Assembly (NCBI RefSeq): GCF_010233585.1
Contig: NZ_CP045997.1
Coordinates: forward strand, 6,277,001 to 6,341,000
Length of the DNA stretch: 64,000 nt
From: Spirosoma endbachense
GTDB taxonomy: Bacteria; Bacteroidota; Bacteroidia; Cytophagales; Spirosomataceae
Direction of reading: 5' to 3'
The position numbers were made by a program, and so were the translations under genes. Shown here one piece after another: positions 51,392-59,647 of the stretch. The notes beneath the pieces were generated by a model that was not told the DNA's origin, searched no databases, and was given only the letters and a program-made list of their open reading frames with translations. The stretch's first letter is position 1; every line of letters begins with the position of its first letter.

Positions 51392-53485
51392 GTGCGTTCT
51401 ATCTACCTGTTCCTTATAGGCGGTTGGCTAATCACTGTCTCTGCCATTGCCCAGCAGAATCAGCCAAATCGGGATGCCGACCGTTCCGATGCGGTGAGTC
51501 GTTCTTTACAGGATCTGTTTCCTGTGCAAACCGAGGGAATTGATTATCAGTCGGTTTATGAGGCATTGACCCAGCTTTATGCCAATCCGCTCGATCTGAA
51601 CACGGCTACCCGCGACGAGTTGGAAACCACTTATCTGCTTACCGAACGTCAGCTAAGTAGCCTGGAAACTTATCGCCTGGCTTTTGGTGATTTGTTGTCT
51701 ATCTACGAACTTCAGGCCGTACCTGACTTCGATCTGCCAACGATCCGCCGACTAATCCCTTTTGTGACCGTAGCTGGTAATCCCCGGTTATTCGGCACTT
51801 TACCGACGCCAACTGACAATTACTTAATCGTACGCTACGAACAAACTCTGGAGCAACAGAAAGGCTTTTCAGAGGCCATGCCTGACAAAAACGGCAAGCT
51901 CCCCACACATTTTCTCGGCAATTCACAGCAATGGTATGCCCGCTATCGGTACAGTCGACCGCGAGCTTTTAGCATTGGCCTGACGATAGAGAAAGACCCT
52001 GGCGAAACAATGGGTTGGCAACCATCGGCCCGGCGGTATGGAATCGATTATGTCTCGTTTCATGCACAGCTACAAAATCGCGGCCGTTGGCGGAATATCC
52101 TGCTTGGCGATTATCAATTGCAGATTGGGCAGGGTTTAGTGCTATCGGCAGGATTTGTTCTGGGCAAAAGCGCAGAGACTGTACAGACCGTTCGACGGCC
52201 AACCCTAGGAGCCCGGCCCTACACGTCACTAACCGAGTATGGCTACTTTCGAGGTGGAATAGCTACCTATGCGATTCGTCCAGAACTGGAACTTACGCTG
52301 TTTGTTGCCAGTATTAGGCGTGACGCCAACACGACAATAGATTCAGCAGGAAAAGGACCTATTGCTACATCACTACAAACATCAGGCTTACATCGTACCC
52401 AATCGGAACTAGACGACCAGGGAAGTCTACTCGAAACAACTATCGGAACACATTTACTTTATCACAACAAAAAAAGTTTACAGCTGGGTTTTACTGCGCT
52501 AAGAACATCGTTCGATAAATTTTATCAGCGACGCAATTTGCCTTACAATCAGTACGAATTTACTGGCAATCAAAACCTTGTCGTTGGCTTTCATGGTGGT
52601 TATGTCTGGCACAACTGGAATTTTTTCAGCGAAATAGCCCGTAGCACCGGTTCAGAAAGTAATTCAGGTGGTATTGGGGCAATCGCTGGCACATTGGCCA
52701 GTTTGACAAAAAAACTGGACATAGCCGTCGCACTCCGGCACTACGACCGAAATTTTCATAGTTTTTATGGCAACTCATTCAGTGAAGGTAGCCGTAATAG
52801 TAATGAATCAGGTGCATATCTGGGCCTGAAGTATACCCTTTACAGAAAGCTAACGCTAGGAGGTTTTGTCGATTATTTTCGTTTCCCATGGCTTAAATAC
52901 CTGGTCGATAAACCATCCCGCGGTTTCGACTATTTGTTACAGGCCCGGTATACGCCAAATCGAAAAACGGCTTTCTATGTCGTTTATCATGAAGAGCACA
53001 AAGAAAAAAACGTACCTGATAGCGACCCTAAAGTCACGGTCGGCACAACACGCCGGAACCTGGCTTTGAATGCAGACTATACACCTACGCATGGATTATC
53101 TTTACGATCGCGCATACAGTGGGGCCAATTTGTTTATGCAGGGCAATCGCCTTCAACTGGTTTCGTTCTGGTGCAGGATGCTACGTGGGCTATTCGTCGG
53201 CTAAGTTTAAGCAGTCGGGTCGCATTATTCGGAACGGATGATTACGACAGCCGTCAATACGTTTATGAGCGCGATGTTCTGTATGCTTTCTCTTTCCCGG
53301 CCTATTTCAATCATGGTCTGCGGCATTACCTGATAGCGCAATATAACCTGACCAGGCATTTCGCGATCTGGGTTCGTTGGGCGCGTACTGACTTTACCAA
53401 TCAAACTACTGTTGGCTCAGACCTCGACCAGATCAACGCTTCTCACAAATCGGAACTGAAAATCCAGGCGCGGTGGCAATTCTAA
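51392..53485 (+). CDS. Helix-hairpin-helix / outer-membrane barrel protein
   Basis: 697 residues from GTG 51392 (a signal peptide ending SAIAQQ). A ComEA-type helix-hairpin-helix region follows (YANPLDLNTATRDELETTYL, LTERQLSSLETYRLAFGDLL, YELQAVPDFDLPTIRRLIPF). The rest is a string of amphipathic beta-strands that fits an outer-membrane beta-barrel (for example RRNLALNADYTPTHGLSLRS, YLIAQYNLTRHFAIWVRWAR). The combination is widespread in Bacteroidota but its job is not known. It follows the hypothetical gene at 49966 with 130 bases between them. Confidence 0.72.
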   Translation: MRSIYLFLIGGWLITVSAIAQQNQPNRDADRSDAVSRSLQDLFPVQTEGIDYQSVYEALTQLYANPLDLNTATRDELETTYLLTERQLSSLETYRLAFGDLLSIYELQAVPDFDLPTIRRLIPFVTVAGNPRLFGTLPTPTDNYLIVRYEQTLEQQKGFSEAMPDKNGKLPTHFLGNSQQWYARYRYSRPRAFSIGLTIEKDPGETMGWQPSARRYGIDYVSFHAQLQNRGRWRNILLGDYQLQIGQGLVLSAGFVLGKSAETVQTVRRPTLGARPYTSLTEYGYFRGGIATYAIRPELELTLFVASIRRDANTTIDSAGKGPIATSLQTSGLHRTQSELDDQGSLLETTIGTHLLYHNKKSLQLGFTALRTSFDKFYQRRNLPYNQYEFTGNQNLVVGFHGGYVWHNWNFFSEIARSTGSESNSGGIGAIAGTLASLTKKLDIAVALRHYDRNFHSFYGNSFSEGSRNSNESGAYLGLKYTLYRKLTLGGFVDYFRFPWLKYLVDKPSRGFDYLLQARYTPNRKTAFYVVYHEEHKEKNVPDSDPKVTVGTTRRNLALNADYTPTHGLSLRSRIQWGQFVYAGQSPSTGFVLVQDATWAIRRLSLSSRVALFGTDDYDSRQYVYERDVLYAFSFPAYFNHGLRHYLIAQYNLTRHFAIWVRWARTDFTNQTTVGSDLDQINASHKSELKIQARWQF

Positions 53486-53508
53486 CCAGGTCGACTTTTT
53501 ATGAGTCT

Positions 53509-55770
53509 TTACTCAATTAATAACCATTTATAATTTTCCGGCTCAATTTCTACTCGTACTTCTACGTCATACTTCCGGTTTAAGCTATAAACTTTACCCT
53601 TTCCGCCATCCTGTCTAATCACGGCCACTTTATCAAGGCCGGTGTAATAAAGCGGCAGTTTTATGGTCCGGGTAATTTTTGTTTTCAATGGATTGAAAAG
53701 CATCACTAATCCTTTTTCCTTTAGAGAAGGATCTACGTGCATAATCCCATCCCAGTCGCGCCCATCCGGTCGACGAAGGTGAACAAGATCGGCGTTTAAA
53801 AGCTGGCGGTACTTTTTGTACCAATCAATGACCCGTTTAACCGTCTGCTTCGTTTGTTCGGTATCGTAAAGCCGCGGACCCCGGTAACAGGCCTGCACAC
53901 CAGCTCCATAATACTGCATCATAAGCTGTTCGTAGTCGGCTAGGTGTTCACTGAGTGGTTCCAGTACAGCTTCTGGCCCGCCCCCCTGATATTTTGTCAG
54001 CGGTACAAATCCCCAGCCCATCGCGGGCGTTTTTTCCCAGGTTCCATCAAAGATATTTTGCCGGTTCAGTATCTTCTGCTGCTCCCGGGATAACGAAAAA
54101 TTTACCTCCCGGTAACCCAATGCAATCTTGTTGGTACCGTCCATAAAATACCAGTCAGGCGCGTTGATGTAAACCCCTTTCTCGTTTAGAAATCGGTAGA
54201 ATCCCTTCTGCATCTCCATTTGCACCCACTGTGAATCATCGAGCCCTTTATGGCCAGGGTGTTTTGTCGAAGCACAGACATCACCGGGATAAGGACCATC
54301 ATGTTCTAATAGATCAAATCCAGTTTCTAGAATAAATCGTTTCAGGCTGTTGAGGTAATTGATTCCCCATCGACTAGCCAGGCAGGGCGCGTGGCCAAAA
54401 AATGCTCCCTTATCTGGCAAACCAGTTTTCGGATCAATTACGTCGGTGTCATCATCGATCCGGCGGCTGCTGAACAGCGAATAGCCCCCCAATAAAATAC
54501 CTTTTCCATGAGCGTAATCAGCTAATTCTTTAAACTTTCGGATGTTAGCGGCACTTGTATCTTCCATGTTCAGGCCACTGCCGAAACTAAGAATAATCAT
54601 CTCATACCCCGTTTCTACACATTGATCAACGGCACGCTTTACTGCTTCCGGATCGGTACTGATGAGGTGCATAAATATTGGATTCTGCGTCGTCCAGGGC
54701 GCTACGGCTCGGTAAAACCGTCGACGGGCAAGACCATTGCGCTCCCGATCATACGAATCGAGCAATAATTCATGCGTACGGATCGACGTATATGTCTGCT
54801 GAGGTTCCAGGTCAATACCGACCCCAACAGTAGGATATACTTCCAACACGCAGGGCGTTTCGTAGTTGTAGTTTACCTGTGATGTATAGAGCGAATCGGT
54901 CTTCCAATGCGTTGCCTGATCGGATAGGTCATAGCGCATCGAATTATTGAACGCATAGTTATTTTCAATGTAAATCCGTTGGGGTTTCTTCATCTGTTCG
55001 GGTTTCCCGACCACCGCCGACTCTTCCTCGGGCATCGCCAGATTCTCGCTGATAACCTGATCGATATGTACTTTTTTCAGGCTCTTATTCTGAATCGTTA
55101 TCCATTTGCACAAGGTCGGAATACCATCATAAAGCGCATAATGCACTGCAACCTCAACGCCTTGTAATTCAGGCTGGTTAGCACCAAACAAGAGCGTTAA
55201 TTCCTGACCTGTTGGCTGGTTGCGGGTAGAGGTCCAGGTTCGGGATTGCCAGTTAATGACTGGTTTTAAAGGCGAAACGGTAAAGGATTTGAACTGAAAA
55301 TCATTTGGGCCAGCGGTAAAGCTGTCAATCCATTCTTCGCGCAGGTAGGCCTGTTCTTTCTGACCGTATAAACCACCAACCCGGTATGTTTTCTCATCGA
55401 GCACCAACATAGCTTCCGGACGGATTGATCGGACAAACTGCTCACCTGTTGTCAGATTCTGGAAATCGACGGTTGCCAGATTTGGGCTGATGCGAAATCG
55501 CCGGGTTATCAGCCCATTTGACATCACCAGATCCTTACCGCCATTTGCCTGATAGATAGCGGCCTTTTGCGTAACAGGTGTAATAAGCCAGTCACCATTG
55601 AAAGTCGTAGGCTGGTAAACGGGCAATGTTTGGATCTGTGCGAACCCAGTATTTGCCAGTAGTAAATTAAGGCTAATGATCAGTGCGAAAAGGCCATATC
55701 TTTTCCCCTTAACGAATAAACGACTAAGCCGGGCCAGCATGTTTTGACGAGTCATAGGCATGAAAGCCAA
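53509..55770 (-). CDS. Secreted alpha-galactosidase-like glycoside hydrolase
   Basis: 753 residues. A signal peptide (ALIISLNLLLANTGFAQ) precedes an N-terminal beta-sandwich (about 45-280, KDLVMSNGLITRRFRISPNL) and a TIM-barrel domain: YEMIILSFGSGLNMEDTSAA, YAHGKGILLGGYSLFSSRR, FILETGFDLLEHDGPYPGDV with a likely nucleophile Asp in EHDGPYPG, and VYINAPDWYFMDGTNKIALG. The barrel arrangement resembles clan GH-D (GH36/GH27), but the sequence is not close to a textbook enzyme, so the substrate is open. It is probably periplasmic. It is a single gene upstream of nothing related. Confidence 0.65.
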   Translation of the reverse strand: MAFMPMTRQNMLARLSRLFVKGKRYGLFALIISLNLLLANTGFAQIQTLPVYQPTTFNGDWLITPVTQKAAIYQANGGKDLVMSNGLITRRFRISPNLATVDFQNLTTGEQFVRSIRPEAMLVLDEKTYRVGGLYGQKEQAYLREEWIDSFTAGPNDFQFKSFTVSPLKPVINWQSRTWTSTRNQPTGQELTLLFGANQPELQGVEVAVHYALYDGIPTLCKWITIQNKSLKKVHIDQVISENLAMPEEESAVVGKPEQMKKPQRIYIENNYAFNNSMRYDLSDQATHWKTDSLYTSQVNYNYETPCVLEVYPTVGVGIDLEPQQTYTSIRTHELLLDSYDRERNGLARRRFYRAVAPWTTQNPIFMHLISTDPEAVKRAVDQCVETGYEMIILSFGSGLNMEDTSAANIRKFKELADYAHGKGILLGGYSLFSSRRIDDDTDVIDPKTGLPDKGAFFGHAPCLASRWGINYLNSLKRFILETGFDLLEHDGPYPGDVCASTKHPGHKGLDDSQWVQMEMQKGFYRFLNEKGVYINAPDWYFMDGTNKIALGYREVNFSLSREQQKILNRQNIFDGTWEKTPAMGWGFVPLTKYQGGGPEAVLEPLSEHLADYEQLMMQYYGAGVQACYRGPRLYDTEQTKQTVKRVIDWYKKYRQLLNADLVHLRRPDGRDWDGIMHVDPSLKEKGLVMLFNPLKTKITRTIKLPLYYTGLDKVAVIRQDGGKGKVYSLNRKYDVEVRVEIEPENYKWLLIE

Positions 55771-55826
55771 TGATTGGTAACGATTTACCCAACCTTTGCA
55801 TCGTCCACAAAAAATTGTCGCTCAAC

Positions 55827-57128
55827 TCAATTATCAACATCCTTCACCGGGGGCCGATTATCATTATTTCGTTTTTCATAGGTAAGGCGAAACAGGCTCA
55901 AATCAGGAGCATACTGCCGCTTACGCTTTAATTCATAGCCGTAAATCGTCTGGCCGAGCTGATACATGAACGGATGCCCTACACTGTCAAATTCATACTT
56001 ATCGTCGTTCAATATGCCGTCGCTGTTGACGTAGATCGTTGCCGTTAGCATGTATTCGATCCTGTTTTTAAAATCCGCTACATAGGAGGCATCGGTCAGA
56101 AAACCATAGGCCCAGCCAACCTTATTGAACACCCGCACACCTTCGGGCATCTGGTGGTGGAGACTATCCATAAAAAAGAACTTTACGTAGCTGTCGTAAT
56201 ACTGTTTCGCATCGTATTTCGGATAATTGGTTTCGCCGGGGTATTGCGACAGGTATTGATATAAAAATCTGTAATCATCGGCCGTCAGTTTAAACCGCTG
56301 TTTGGCCGGGACAGATAATGGGAACATCACGGATTGCAGAACCTGCTGGAATGCTTCGAGTGGAAATTTATTTCGCTCGGTGAAATCAAATGGCTGATTG
56401 ACCAGGCTATCTTTCACGTAAAACCCTTTTCCAAGTTTCGCAACCCGCCGAAAATCAAATGGATCGGTATTGTTAGCCGCAGGTTGCGCGTAGATCAGCG
56501 CCCCGTTTTTCTGAATAAATCGGATAGGATTTGTGTGGCGATTTTCGTCGGCGGTCATGCGAACGAACCGGTGCGTAATGCGGGTATCCAGGTATCCTTT
56601 TGCGTGCAACGAACGATTGATCGCGCTTTGACCCACAAACTCATACATACGGCTATAGGCATCGTTATCGCTGACCAGAAATGCTTTCCTGATAAAATGG
56701 GCAATAGATGGATAGCCGGTTTCGGAGGTTTCATCCTGCCATTCTTTCGTTTGCTTGCTATAGGCGCTATCAAACTGCATGGCGGTGAACTTTGTTACCT
56801 GCTGATCCTTAAGGCCATTCAGTTTTTCCAGCGAGAGCAGGGCAAGCGGCAGTTTTACTGTCGATGCAGGGTTAAAGTAGTTTGTACTATCTACGTTGAA
56901 ATAATAATTTATAAACGTGGGATTATTGTTCTTATCCCGATTGATCTGGGTATAAATAATCTGGAGCCGATAGGTATCTGGATGCCGAATAACTTCCTGA
57001 AAAATAGAACGTTGATTGGTCTCAAACAGATTCGTCAGTACAGCATCTGTTCGAGGCTGAGCGTAGCTGACGGTTATCGACCAACAAAAGAATAGAACGC
57101 TGATGAAGACTTTCATTGATTGTTTCAT
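55827..57128 (-). CDS. Class-A beta-lactamase-like serine hydrolase
   Basis: 433 residues. A signal peptide (FISVLFFCWSITVSYAQ) precedes the penicillin-binding fold. The active-site Ser is in NPASTVKLPLALLSLEKL (SxxK), the second motif is LVSDNDAYSRMYEFVG (SDN), and the KxG motif lies in VFNKVGWAYGFLTDASYVAD. This is the class A beta-lactamase-type layout, but the spacing and the many loop insertions suggest a periplasmic hydrolase of unknown substrate rather than an antibiotic resistance enzyme. It is followed upstream by the DUF3037/HipA-like pair without close linkage. Confidence 0.82.
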   Translation of the reverse strand: MKQSMKVFISVLFFCWSITVSYAQPRTDAVLTNLFETNQRSIFQEVIRHPDTYRLQIIYTQINRDKNNNPTFINYYFNVDSTNYFNPASTVKLPLALLSLEKLNGLKDQQVTKFTAMQFDSAYSKQTKEWQDETSETGYPSIAHFIRKAFLVSDNDAYSRMYEFVGQSAINRSLHAKGYLDTRITHRFVRMTADENRHTNPIRFIQKNGALIYAQPAANNTDPFDFRRVAKLGKGFYVKDSLVNQPFDFTERNKFPLEAFQQVLQSVMFPLSVPAKQRFKLTADDYRFLYQYLSQYPGETNYPKYDAKQYYDSYVKFFFMDSLHHQMPEGVRVFNKVGWAYGFLTDASYVADFKNRIEYMLTATIYVNSDGILNDDKYEFDSVGHPFMYQLGQTIYGYELKRKRQYAPDLSLFRLTYEKRNNDNRPPVKDVDN

Positions 57129-57145
57129 ACGTATTGCCTACTCGT

Positions 57146-57520
57146 TTATAGAACTTGCTGAGCAAATAACCGGGTGAGCGTTTCGCCCGCATCGGCACAC
57201 AACCCCGGATGAACCGGCGAGGTTTGTACAACCGTACTGCGCGTAGCCGTCAGCCACCGAAACCGTTCGGCGATTGGAAGATTACCAATTGTTCCACCTT
57301 CGGCGCGACCTGCACAAATTCGCTGAAAGGCGCGAAGCCGTTCGTCAAGCTCCAGTAGATCCAGTTCGGTTGAAAAAGCGCGAAGCCGCTCACCATTCAG
57401 TTCAAACATCGTTTGCAGAAAACCCTGCCCACGACAATATAAAATGACACCGACGTTGAGAAACTCATCGCGGTCAACCCGCGGCATTACCCGGATTACG
57501 GCGTACTCATACACGTGCAT
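57146..57520 (-). CDS. DUF3037 protein
   Basis: 124 residues from ATG 57520 (MHVYEYAVIRVMPRVDRDEF). DUF3037 motifs VIRVMPRVDRDEFLNVGVIL, YCRGQGFLQTMFELNGERLR and ERFRWLTATRSTVVQTSPVH are visible. The function is unknown. The start overlaps the end of the HipA-like gene by 14 bases, so the two are translated together. DUF3037 is repeatedly found beside HipA-like kinases. Confidence 0.85.
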   Translation of the reverse strand: MHVYEYAVIRVMPRVDRDEFLNVGVILYCRGQGFLQTMFELNGERLRAFSTELDLLELDERLRAFQRICAGRAEGGTIGNLPIAERFRWLTATRSTVVQTSPVHPGLCADAGETLTRLFAQQVL

Positions 57521-58304
57521 TTCGGGCCTCCTTTGCTGCGTTGACAAAAATTTCTGATCTGGCGACCCGAGTCTCCAAAAATTGAGCATAGACCACCCGC
57601 TGCTCATCCGCCGATTCGGTCATCGACTGGTTCGTCAGCCATTCGTCGGGAATTAACGCAACGATTGACTGAATCCGGTCGGCGGTAAGAATCTGCCGAA
57701 AATCGACATCAACCGCATCGAGGTCTGTAGCCTTGGGTAGTAAGACGTGGTCCTTGATCTGCGAAAACGGACGCAGACTCTGCTCGGGCCAATTGGGTCC
57801 GGTATGATGAACATATAGGGCCGCACCATGATCAATCAGCCATAGTTCCTTATGCCACATCAACATATTGGTATTTCGGGCGGTGCGATCGACATTCATC
57901 ACAAACGCATCGAGCCAAACAATCTGCGAAGCTAAACGCGCATCGACACCATTCAGAATGGGGTCAAATGTAATGGAACCCGACAGGTAGTGAAGTGCCA
58001 GATTAAGGCCTTCACTGGCGCGGAGCAGATCCTGAATTTCTTCGTCTGGTTCCGTACGACCAAAGGCCGAATCAAGGTTGGCGAACACAATTTCCGGCAC
58101 GCGCAAACCAAGGGTTCTGGCAATCTCCCCGGCTACCAGTTCGGCAATGAGGGCATTGGTGCCCTGGCCAGCCCCTCGAAATTTCAATACATACAAAAAA
58201 TCATCATCGGCCTCAACAAGAGCAGGCAGAGAGCCTCCCTCACGCAACGGTTTTCCGTAGCGTATCACATTGACGGTTCGGAGCTCAGGTTTCGTATTAC
58301 TCAC
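57507..58304 (-). CDS. HipA-like kinase (HipA_2 type)
   Basis: About 265 residues from GTG 58304 (VSNTKPELRTVNVIRYGKPL); longer starts up to 58412 would add a region that looks non-coding. Features: SLPALVEADDDFLYVLKFRG (ATP-site lysine region), ALIAELVAGEIARTLGLRVP, IVWLDAFVMNVDRTARNTNM (catalytic Asp in the DxxVxNVDR motif) and LWLIDHGAALYVHH (the metal-binding D of IDHG). HipA-like kinases phosphorylate proteins such as tRNA synthetases and often act as toxins, but this branch has no HipB antitoxin here. A TTGAACTTTG just upstream would put the transcript start near the GTG. Confidence 0.82.
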   Translation of the reverse strand: MSNTKPELRTVNVIRYGKPLREGGSLPALVEADDDFLYVLKFRGAGQGTNALIAELVAGEIARTLGLRVPEIVFANLDSAFGRTEPDEEIQDLLRASEGLNLALHYLSGSITFDPILNGVDARLASQIVWLDAFVMNVDRTARNTNMLMWHKELWLIDHGAALYVHHTGPNWPEQSLRPFSQIKDHVLLPKATDLDAVDVDFRQILTADRIQSIVALIPDEWLTNQSMTESADEQRVVYAQFLETRVARSEIFVNAAKEARNARV

Positions 58305-58577
58305 TAGTACAAAGTTCAATATTGAATCAGCACTCACTTTACAGGCCCCACGCCTAAATTCAGCAGAAATGTCCGGGAAATTTAAGCCGTTTTTCGCACA
58401 TATCAGGTTCAAACGGCCTAATAGACCGAATTAACAGGGCGTTTCGCGCTCAGTTAGCTTGCTGCACCTACCTACCTCCCGAAAACAGTTTGGCTATTTT
58501 TCAGCGACCACGCAGGAATGTTTCCGATTTTATCCGCTACATTCGTTTAGATTTATTCTAAATAAATGCCCAGGCGT

Positions 58578-58645
58578 TTCGCTTCGAGCCGTGCCACGGT
58601 TACTAATTATGCGTAAACAAACCGTGGCACGACTCGAAGCGAAAT
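58578..58645. repeat. 25-base-pair palindrome with CCGTGGCACG core (copy P2)
   Basis: Arms 58578-58602 and 58621-58645 pair with one mismatch around an 18-base loop. They share GTGCCACGGTT/AACCGTGGCAC with P1 and the CGCTTCGAG/CTCGAAGCG arm with P3. It lies between the HipA-like and siderophore-interacting genes. Confidence 0.75.
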
Positions 58646-58690
58646 TCCTAATACCGTTTAGCGTACCGTTCTTTTAACATAACATAGATC

Positions 58691-59515
58691 ATGAATACAA
58701 GACCACGTCGGCCGATCATACTTGAGTTGGTGCAAGTTGTTCAGTTTACGGACATAACCCCGCATATGCGCCGGATTACCGTCAGTAGCGACGAGTTGAT
58801 TGGGTTAGAAGGTCTGATGCCCGGCATTCATCTTAAACTTTTGCTGCCCCAGCCTGGTCAGGAGAAGCCTATTCTGCCCACATTCGACGCAAATGGACAG
58901 CCTCTACCACCACCCGAAGAAGGACTTCCAGCAGTGCGAACTTATACGGTCCGTTCGTACGAACCAATAACTGGCGAATTAGCGATCGATTTCGTCCTTC
59001 ACGGCGACGAAGGCCCTGCCTCTGCCTGGGCAACTCAGGTAGCAGTTGGTAACTACTTGGGTATTGCCCTGCGTCCCGGCATCTCCTACCGTGAAGCTGA
59101 CTGGTATCTACTGGCGGGTGACCAAACCGCTCTCCCGGCGATCAGTGCCATTCTTGAGCTTTTACCAGCAACGGCTAAAGGTCTGGCCTTTATTGAGATT
59201 CCCGACGAAACGGAGGAACAACAGCTTGAATTTGACGCTGATATTCAGGTCCGTTGGCTACATAGAAACGGCATTGAAGCGGGTAAAAGCGAGGTTTTAC
59301 ATGAGGCCATACACACGGCTACCATACCAGCCGGTCATACCGAAAACCGCTTTGTCTGGGTCGCAACCGAAGTATTGGCGGCCAAACAAATCCGCGATTA
59401 CCTGCGCATGAAACACCAGCTTGCCAACCATGAATTACACGTGGCGGCTTACTGGAAACTCGGCATGAGCGAAGAAGCCTATCATGAACTGCGCCACCGG
59501 CAGGCAGAACAATAG
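58691..59515 (+). CDS. Siderophore-interacting protein (FAD-dependent reductase)
   Basis: 274 residues. FAD-binding domain with ITPHMRRITVSSDELIGLEG, VRTYTVRSYEPITGELAIDF (RxYTxR) and FVLHGDEGPASAWATQVAVG. The C-terminal SIP domain has EADWYLLAGDQTALPAISAI, AFIEIPDETEEQQ and a helical C-terminus (IRDYLRMKHQLANHELHVAA, WKLGMSEEAYHELRH). The ViuB-type family reduces iron(III)-siderophores in the cytoplasm to free the iron. There is no siderophore biosynthesis gene nearby; it follows palindrome P2 and stands alone. Confidence 0.92.
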   Translation: MNTRPRRPIILELVQVVQFTDITPHMRRITVSSDELIGLEGLMPGIHLKLLLPQPGQEKPILPTFDANGQPLPPPEEGLPAVRTYTVRSYEPITGELAIDFVLHGDEGPASAWATQVAVGNYLGIALRPGISYREADWYLLAGDQTALPAISAILELLPATAKGLAFIEIPDETEEQQLEFDADIQVRWLHRNGIEAGKSEVLHEAIHTATIPAGHTENRFVWVATEVLAAKQIRDYLRMKHQLANHELHVAAYWKLGMSEEAYHELRHRQAEQ

Positions 59516-59647
59516 TTCATAATTCGTAGTATATCTTCTATTCGTACAAGGTAGTTTTGTTTGTATTGGCCTTTTATCCTTCATGAAACCCCGATAAGTG
59601 GATAACTTGAGGTAAATGTTACGACGTCAAACAAACCACCTGGCTTT

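Noticed and set aside
55827..57128. Antibiotic-resistance beta-lactamase
   Set aside because: SxxK, SDN and KxG motifs exist, but loop insertions and the divergent sequence fit a general serine hydrolase; no support for drug resistance.
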